NCBI GenBank assembly: GCA_002391105.1
Contig: DGRT01000158.1
Location: 1 to 10,935, forward strand
Direction of reading: 5' to 3'
Source of the DNA: Lachnospiraceae bacterium UBA4381
Lineage (GTDB): Bacteria; Bacillota; Clostridia; Lachnospirales; Lachnospiraceae
DNA: 10,935 nt
The notes beneath the pieces were generated by a model. That model was not told where the DNA came from, did not search any database, and saw only the letters and a program-made list of their open reading frames with translations. Within the stretch, counting starts at the first letter, position 1. Each line of letters begins with the position of its first letter. The position numbers and the translations under genes were made by a program. Below, one piece after another: positions 6,011 through 10,935 of the stretch.

Positions 6011-6067
6011 ATAAAAATACCGACCTCCAATCGTTAGATTTTAGGTCTAACTTTTTGGGGTCGGTAC
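6011..6067 (-). terminator. Rho-independent terminator after the Pr6Pr gene; resembles fused IS ends
   Basis: Arms at 6017-6038 and 6046-6067 are 22 bases each and pair at 17 of 22 positions. The outer stem is TACCGACC/GGTCGGTA and the inner stem GTTAGA/TCTAAC, around a 7-base loop. On the minus strand the stem is followed by TTTTT at 6017-6013, as in an intrinsic terminator. It lies about 30 bp after the stop of the membrane protein gene and about 50 bp before the next promoter. The minus-strand arm GTACCGACCCCAAAAAGTTAG resembles terminal repeats of IS3-family elements as I remember them; this was not checked. Confidence 0.75.
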
Positions 6068-6098
6068 AGAATAATCCGCCGGCGGCTGACTTAAATTT

Positions 6099-6746
6099 TC
6101 ACTTCTCTATATTACTAAACCTGTTATATAGCAGTCTCATAAGGATCGCAACTATCCAGTTAATAATAACTACCATTGCAAAGATACATATTCCTACAGG
6201 GAATCCCCAGTTAAGAAATCCATACCAGTCATTCGTGTCCGGCCATTCACCGACTCCATTTACCAGAATATTTATCAGGTAGCCAAATCCATAAATCAGT
6301 GATGGTATCGCCGCTGCAAAAGTATATCTGAAAGGCATTTTAATATCTGCCTCATCAGTTTTAGAATCAAAAAATATAAATCCGATCATCGCAGTAACCG
6401 GAACTATCAGGTGGAACCAGAGATTTCCGTTCTGATACATATTCATCTCTTTATACATCGGCTGAAGAAAGAAGGCTATTATAGCAAAGGTCAGTCCTAC
6501 AGCCGACACCGAAACGAGCCGAAGCAGCAAATTAATATTTTTCCCTAATGCCAGCAGCATTATTATATCTATAAGGGTGATGATCCCACAAAGAATATTC
6601 GATAATACCGTAAAATACTTAAGATTATATATACCGCTTGCTGTAAGCCCTGTTTCATCCGCTGTGCCATTAAACATAATGACAGTACCTGTCACCACGA
6701 AAATCACTATTACAATTTTTATAAACAAAGTAAGCTTTCTTCTCAT
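6099..6746 (-). CDS. Pr6Pr / FAR-17a-AIG1-like six-helix membrane protein
   Basis: This 215-aa protein has six predicted membrane helices. Two features match the Pr6Pr/FAR-17a-AIG1 fold: the segment LKYFTVLSN at residues 42-50 and WFHLIVP at 110-116. In the human members AIG1 and ADTRP a membrane threonine and a histidine are the active site of a lipid (FAHFA) hydrolase. T46 and H112 here sit in the matching motifs, but activity in the bacterial protein is inference. ATG overlaps the stop of the HD gene as ATGA, so the two are translated together. A strong terminator follows. Confidence 0.65.
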   Translation of the reverse strand: MRRKLTLFIKIVIVIFVVTGTVIMFNGTADETGLTASGIYNLKYFTVLSNILCGIITLIDIIMLLALGKNINLLLRLVSVSAVGLTFAIIAFFLQPMYKEMNMYQNGNLWFHLIVPVTAMIGFIFFDSKTDEADIKMPFRYTFAAAIPSLIYGFGYLINILVNGVGEWPDTNDWYGFLNWGFPVGICIFAMVVIINWIVAILMRLLYNRFSNIEK

Positions 6747-7339
6747 ATTTTAGTATTCTTCAGACTTCCCTTTTTAATATTATCCTGAATTATCCCATCG
6801 GTAATCTCATACAGCTTTTCAGAACCCAGACGGGTTTTACTCTGTCTCCTATAAACCTGATCAGCCGTAACTCCATGCTCTTTCCAATCACCACCGCCAT
6901 TACTGTTATTCAGAATAAGCGGCTGCAGATTATCCATAGCATGTGCATACTTTGCTTCAGGAGTTTCACATTCTTCAAATTCATCAAATAGCGCCATCAG
7001 CTCTTCCTTCTGATCCTCCGGCAGGATTGAGAATATCCGTTGCTTGGCTTCGTTTTCTCTTTGTTTCTGACTCTTTATGGCTTCTTCATCATAGGCATAG
7101 GTATCTCCGGCATCTATCTCGACTATATCATGAATAAGACACATAAGCATAACCTTCGAAATATCAACCTTTTCATTTGCATACTCTTTTAACAGGTATG
7201 CCATTATCGCCATATGCCATGCGTGCTCTGCATCATTCTCGTTTCTGCCATTATTTGAAAGATGTGTCTGACGAAATATGTTTTTTTCTTTATCTATCTC
7301 AAGTGAAAAATCCAACTGTTTTTTAATTCTGTCATCCAT
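6743..7339 (-). CDS. HD-domain phosphohydrolase (YfbR/HDDC2-like)
   Basis: This 198-aa cytoplasmic protein has the metal-binding HD pattern: H39 in NDAEHAWHMA (35-44), H70-D71 in CLIHDIVEIDAGD (67-79), and D136 in AHAMDNLQP (132-140). The extra acidic residues E74 and D79 and the D..AEHAW lead are typical of the YfbR/HDDC2 group (HD_3), many of which are 5'-nucleotidases acting on deoxynucleoside monophosphates. The substrate here is not proven by sequence. ATG at 7339 follows AAGGAAA by about 9-10 bases. The gene is coupled to the membrane protein downstream (ATGA) and follows the 101-aa gene by about 50 bp. Confidence 0.85.
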   Translation of the reverse strand: MDDRIKKQLDFSLEIDKEKNIFRQTHLSNNGRNENDAEHAWHMAIMAYLLKEYANEKVDISKVMLMCLIHDIVEIDAGDTYAYDEEAIKSQKQRENEAKQRIFSILPEDQKEELMALFDEFEECETPEAKYAHAMDNLQPLILNNSNGGGDWKEHGVTADQVYRRQSKTRLGSEKLYEITDGIIQDNIKKGSLKNTKI

Positions 7340-7388
7340 TTTATATTTTTCCTTGTTCTTCTAAAATTTAGAGCATGTTATATATCTA

Positions 7389-7694
7389 TCAGACCTGTTC
7401 ATCAATTACTTCATATACCCAGGGCTTGGCTTTTTTATATCTGATGCGGATGCTTGTATCTATTATCTTTTCCGGCTCAGGATCGGGTAATGGATAAAAT
7501 ACATACCAGCCATATTTTTCACCCCTAACGGTATTATATCGTATCTGATATTCATTATATCCCGCCTGAATATAACGTCCAGGTCTGCCTAGTGCCGCCT
7601 TTTCATATTTTCCTGTAAAAATGGCTTCTGTTTCTGTCCATCCATTCTTTTTATTGGGATGAGTTATGTTAAAAAACAATTCAAACAATCCCAT
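7389..7694 (-). CDS. Small protein of unknown function, 101 aa
   Basis: I do not recognise a family. The start is taken at 7694 (MGLFELFF) because AAGGAG lies 5 bases before it; a longer frame to 7715 has no such signal. The N-terminus is hydrophobic for about eight residues, too short for a membrane span. The rest is likely beta-rich, with many tyrosines, an LGRPGRYIQAGYNEYQIRYN segment and GEKYGWYVFYPLPDPEPE, ending in a basic-then-acidic tail. It lies between the diguanylate cyclase and the HD gene, in line with both. A perfect TTGACA sits upstream on the minus strand (7761-7756) but lacks a good -10. Confidence 0.7.
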   Translation of the reverse strand: MGLFELFFNITHPNKKNGWTETEAIFTGKYEKAALGRPGRYIQAGYNEYQIRYNTVRGEKYGWYVFYPLPDPEPEKIIDTSIRIRYKKAKPWVYEVIDEQV

Positions 7695-7769
7695 ATATTC
7701 TCCTTTTACATTCAACCATCCTGTATTTTCACTTCATTTACAAGATGCTCCCTGCTGTCAACCTTTGGG

Positions 7770-8867
7770 TTAATGCTGAAGCGCCAGCTTATCATAATAT
7801 TTACGTTTATTTGCATACATATCATGATCCGCCCGGATGACAATCTTTTCCACATCAGAGCGTTTATCACCTGCAGCATATCCACATGCAATTGATACTC
7901 CATTAACCGGTCCTCTGTTCCATTTTACAGATACTTCTTCCAACTTCTTCAGACAATTCATAGCATTTTCCGGCGTATCATACATTATTATGCAGAATTC
8001 ATCTCCGCCAACTCTGTAAATTGTTTCAATATTACCGAAGGCATCCCTGAGACATTCTTCTGCCCCGATTATCAGAATATCACCAGCCTTATGACCAAAG
8101 GTGTCATTTGTATTCTTCAGACCATTCAGATCAGCCATGATAATAATATATTCATCAGGTCCATTTACCTTGATATTCTCCACTTCTTTTATGTAGGCAC
8201 GTCGATTCTTTAATCCTGTCAGTTCATCATAATTAGCATGTCTATTCTGTATCTCCGCAAATTCCTTTATAGATTCCGCATATACATAACGCTCAAAACG
8301 TGATTTATTAATCACATGACCGATCAGTATTCCTACCGTGGAAAATATGATGATATTTGTCAGCTCCCATGAGAATACATCAGGTTCAACGAACCCTTTT
8401 GCGAATAACACATAAGCGATTAATGTAATAATGTCCAGTATTATATCATTCAGGGTTCTGTCAACAGTACAGGTCGGAATAACCACCATAAATGTTATGA
8501 TGCTGACCGTTCTTACATCCGGCTGACTGATTGCTATTCCTATTCCTGCTGCTAAGATAGATAATTCAAAAAGGTAAATAGTGAATTTTAACATTCCCGG
8601 AAAGTATGCTATCATCACCTTCGATAATAACAGTGTTATAACAGCAATTATAAGGGCACCTATATAGACAAATCTGCAGTCAGAATATGCTTCGGACTTT
8701 AAAGACATAGCAAGGCTCATAACCCAGAAAAATATCGCACAGATAGACCACACAAATATCGAGCGCTTATTATCCTCATCCACAGGATCCTTTATCTTAT
8801 GATACTGTTCCTTTTCAAGTCCCATATAAACCAGATCTTTTTTTATCCACTCAAGAATTCTATACAT
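7770..8867 (-). CDS. Membrane diguanylate cyclase (GGDEF domain)
   Basis: This 365-aa protein has a hydrophilic N-terminus, six predicted membrane helices between about residues 35 and 186, a short linker helix, and a GGDEF domain from about residue 210 to the end. The domain is intact: YDELTGLKNRR at 213-223, DLNGLKNTNDTFGHKAGD at 246-263, and the active-site GGDEF at 287-291. It should make cyclic di-GMP from two GTP at the inner face of the membrane. The inhibitory I-site RxxD, normally five residues before GGDEF, is absent (GNIE there). The membrane part resembles no sensor domain I can name. ATG at 8867 has AAGGAAAG upstream. Confidence 0.92.
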   Translation of the reverse strand: MYRILEWIKKDLVYMGLEKEQYHKIKDPVDEDNKRSIFVWSICAIFFWVMSLAMSLKSEAYSDCRFVYIGALIIAVITLLLSKVMIAYFPGMLKFTIYLFELSILAAGIGIAISQPDVRTVSIITFMVVIPTCTVDRTLNDIILDIITLIAYVLFAKGFVEPDVFSWELTNIIIFSTVGILIGHVINKSRFERYVYAESIKEFAEIQNRHANYDELTGLKNRRAYIKEVENIKVNGPDEYIIIMADLNGLKNTNDTFGHKAGDILIIGAEECLRDAFGNIETIYRVGGDEFCIIMYDTPENAMNCLKKLEEVSVKWNRGPVNGVSIACGYAAGDKRSDVEKIVIRADHDMYANKRKYYDKLALQH

Positions 8868-8938
8868 TTATCATCTTTCCTTCCCGGAAATTTCTCATAC
8901 CCCACTGACCATTATGCATATCAGATAAGAATCGCTGA

Positions 8939-9484
8939 CTATTCATCTATAAACCACATATTACTTCTATCATAATCTTCAGGCAGAGGAATCCATTCCC
9001 CTTTTTTATCTTCTATAATCCATCCGCCTTCGCCATATTTCATCCAGCCATTATAGCCATAATCTGAGGATATATTCTTATACCAGTATCTCCATTCTTT
9101 TTTATAGGTACTATAATATACATAGCAATTAGCACCATCATCATAATAACAGAAGGTTTCATCATCCCAGCTCAGTCTTTTGTCTGCCGACTCTTCTTCC
9201 GAAAGTACTTTATAGGTATTGTCATTTACTTTTTGAAGATACAGATATGAACCATAGGGTTTATCTGCGGAAAAAAAGGCTGTTTCAGGCTTATCCAGTC
9301 TTACTGTTTTTTCAGATGCAGTTTCATAAATAGCAACACTGATACATATTATTATGATAATAAAAGGAAAAACCGTTAGCATTAATATGGAAATGATTAC
9401 GATTATCTTTCGTAGTACCGCAAGAATGCCCTTATCCTCTTCCGGATCATGCTTTGACTTATTATTTCTTTTATTTCCCGCCAT
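8939..9484 (-). CDS. Single-pass membrane protein with aromatic-rich outer domain, unknown
   Basis: No family recognised. The 181-aa protein has a charged N-terminus (MAGNKRNNKSKHDPEEDKG), one membrane helix near residues 26-52, and about 125 residues that should lie outside the cell by the positive-inside rule. The last 70 residues hold six tryptophans and twelve tyrosines, with WRYWYKN, YGYNGWMKYGEGGW and GEWIPLP, suggesting a small repeat-like beta domain in which a tryptophan recurs. No cleavable signal peptide or sorting motif is evident. AAGGAAAA lies about 18 bases before the ATG, longer than usual, so translation may be weak. No other start is available upstream of the helix. Neighbour genes give no function. 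Confidence 0.7.
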   Translation of the reverse strand: MAGNKRNNKSKHDPEEDKGILAVLRKIIVIISILMLTVFPFIIIIICISVAIYETASEKTVRLDKPETAFFSADKPYGSYLYLQKVNDNTYKVLSEEESADKRLSWDDETFCYYDDGANCYVYYSTYKKEWRYWYKNISSDYGYNGWMKYGEGGWIIEDKKGEWIPLPEDYDRSNMWFIDE

Positions 9485-9565
9485 ATTTTTAGATTAAATC
9501 TTTTCCTTCTTTAATTCTTTATTTACGATCAGATTTTACTGAGCATAAACTTCACCTGTTCAAAC

Positions 9566-9598
9566 ATCAGATATAACGTTATAAATGTACCATCTGAT
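9566..9598. repeat. Intergenic dyads after the FtsX-like gene
   Basis: ATCAGAT (9566-9572) and ATCTGAT (9592-9598) are an inverted repeat that encloses a perfect palindrome, ATAACGTTAT (9573-9582). Further up, TGATAATTATCA (9640-9651) is a perfect 12-bp palindrome directly after the FtsX stop codon. None is followed by a T-run, so a terminator call is not supported. The rest of the 167-bp gap 9485-9651 holds no gene. Confidence 0.35.
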
Positions 9599-9651
9599 AA
9601 ACATTTAATCAATTATAAATATTGCTGGTTTTTAGCCCCTGATAATTATCA

Positions 9652-10935
9652 TTATTCGACACGCAGTCTGTCAACTACACTTCTCTTACTGATTTTCTTA
9701 TATGCAATCACAGGTATAAATACAATAAGTAATGCCAAAAACGGAAGACATATAAGCTCCGGTACCAGTGTAAAGTTCCAGTCAAACATTGGTACATTAT
9801 CTGTAAGCGCCCTGATAAGGGTAACACTAAGAACTGATGACGCGGCAAGCGAAAATGCTACTGACCAGATATAATACAGACATCCTTCTTTGATAAGCTT
9901 AATACTTTGCTGTTTCCCTGTCATTCCGACAGCTTCAAGCATTGCAAGCTCTCTGCTTCTTACAATTATAGAAGTTATCATAGTATTGGCAAAGTTCATA
10001 AGACCGATAAGTCCAAGTATTCCTGCTACTACGATTCCGACTATTTTTATCATACTGCCAAATGATGCATATTCTTCTTCTATACTTTCTTTAGAATCAT
10101 AATCCATATTTGAATTTACTTCATTTGTATAGTTTTTCAGCCAATCATTTACAGATTCTTCATATGAATCTTCAACATCCATAAGAACTCTCATAGCTCC
10201 CCAGTCTGAACCGTTAAGCGATAAGAACTCTTCTTCCGGAAGGATATAGTTACACTCGAAAAGTCCATAAGCTCTAAGCTCCATCGCAATCGGAATCTCC
10301 ACTATACCATATACTTCATATTCTTTTAGCGGAGACTTTTCATAGCTTACATACTCATACTCTTTTCCATCCTCACCAGTTTCCGTCAAGGTTTCTGCAT
10401 ACTTTGGATCATAGCTTCTTATCTGAATCTTATCTCCCGGCTTAAGGAAATCTTCTTCATCATTATCTGTCATGAATCTTGTCATAAGAACATAATCACC
10501 GCTATTAAATGTATCCCAGTCAATACTTTCCTTTCCGTCTATAGTTTCAAGAACCTTAAGCTTCTCAAATGCCAGTTTTCCTAAGCCATAAGTCTTTCCA
10601 TCTACAAATTTAGACGATTTTAAATACTCTTTTTCATTTTGTATATCTTCCTCTGTATATCCGTAGCTTATATATTTCTCCTTCATCAGATCTGTATTTA
10701 GTACATTTTCTTCTATCTTTGCCCAGCTTTCATCACTAAACTCCTGGCCTCGTTCATTTATATAAATCGCTCCTATTTCCTTTACTCCATCGAGATGGGA
10801 CAGCTTTTCAAGTAATGATGCGTCAATCGCCTCAGTCTCCTTATACGACACTCCCGGATTATCTACACTAACATCCTGTACACTAAAATCCGCTATGATA
10901 AGATTCTCTACATAGCCATCCATACTGAAGCCACT
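9652..10935 (-). CDS. FtsX-like ABC transporter permease, C-terminal part (start outside window)
   Basis: The frame is open to the right edge, so 427 residues of the C-terminal half are seen; the Met at 10923 is unlikely to be the start, since the frame continues upstream (SGFS). Numbering from that Met, residues 1-285 are a large extracytoplasmic MacB-type domain (acidic, with KPGDKIQIRS and YEVYGIVEIP), followed by the FtsX core. The core has helices near 291-320 and 348-371, a RSRELAMLEAVGMTGKQ loop at 322-338 and a last helix at 389-408. This arrangement is typical of MacB/BceB-like permeases that export or sense peptides and work with an ABC ATPase, presumably encoded just upstream. Only the start is missing; no frameshift is seen. 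Confidence 0.85.
   Translation of the reverse strand, partial: SGFSMDGYVENLIIADFSVQDVSVDNPGVSYKETEAIDASLLEKLSHLDGVKEIGAIYINERGQEFSDESWAKIEENVLNTDLMKEKYISYGYTEEDIQNEKEYLKSSKFVDGKTYGLGKLAFEKLKVLETIDGKESIDWDTFNSGDYVLMTRFMTDNDEEDFLKPGDKIQIRSYDPKYAETLTETGEDGKEYEYVSYEKSPLKEYEVYGIVEIPIAMELRAYGLFECNYILPEEEFLSLNGSDWGAMRVLMDVEDSYEESVNDWLKNYTNEVNSNMDYDSKESIEEEYASFGSMIKIVGIVVAGILGLIGLMNFANTMITSIIVRSRELAMLEAVGMTGKQQSIKLIKEGCLYYIWSVAFSLAASSVLSVTLIRALTDNVPMFDWNFTLVPELICLPFLALLIVFIPVIAYKKISKRSVVDRLRVE

Noticed and set aside
7695..7715. Seven-residue N-terminal extension of the 101-aa protein
   Set aside because: AAGGAG sits inside the extension, ideally placed for the ATG at 7694.
9485..9651. Promoter for the 181-aa gene
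   Set aside because: A TTGAAC box exists on the minus strand (9563-9558), but no TATAAT-like box lies at 16-18 bp from it.

Overview
The window looks like a chromosomal segment of an anaerobic, moderately AT-rich Clostridia, most likely a Lachnospiraceae (Butyrivibrio/Roseburia-like). The reasons are strong AGGAGG-type ribosome binding sites, a Na+-pumping decarboxylase membrane subunit, a YtrA-type GntR/ABC-2 cassette, and a large FtsX-type permease. The lineage is inferred from gene content, not from a marker gene.

Layout. Bases 35-158 look like one end of an insertion sequence (four 22-23 bp direct repeats, IS21-like). They are followed by about 300 bp without a gene that holds a CRP-like dyad and a strong promoter. 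The only plus-strand operon is 473-1904: the beta subunit of a sodium-translocating decarboxylase and a small gamma-like membrane protein. No alpha (carboxyltransferase) or biotin-carrier gene lies next to them. From 1915 to the right edge everything is on the minus strand.

Minus-strand operon 1 (5958 to 1915) is a complete small system. In transcription order it has a promoter covered by two inverted repeats, an ABC ATPase, two related ABC-2 permeases, a CPBP-family intramembrane protease-like protein, a 36-bp tandem repeat array (four units), and finally a YtrA-type GntR repressor. The overlaps are tight: ATGA between the permeases and 11 bp between permease 2 and CPBP. The natural reading is an autoregulated export or resistance cassette whose repressor is the last gene and acts back on the promoter at 5912-5963. 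A 51-bp hairpin terminator (6017-6067) insulates it from the next operon.

Minus-strand operon 2 (7694 to 6099) carries a 101-aa protein of unknown function, an HD-domain phosphohydrolase (YfbR/HDDC2-like) and, coupled by ATGA, a six-helix membrane protein of the Pr6Pr/FAR-17a-AIG1 type. Upstream lie a six-helix membrane diguanylate cyclase (GGDEF, no I-site) and a 181-aa single-pass membrane protein with a strikingly aromatic extracytoplasmic domain and no recognised family. The right edge holds the C-terminal 427 residues of an FtsX-like ABC permease whose start lies outside the window.

The most unusual items are the 36-bp array that both encodes the CPBP C-terminus and separates the repressor from its operon, the paired operators over -35 and -10, the alpha-less decarboxylase pair, and the terminator that resembles fused IS ends. 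No tRNA, rRNA, CRISPR array or recognisable riboswitch was seen.
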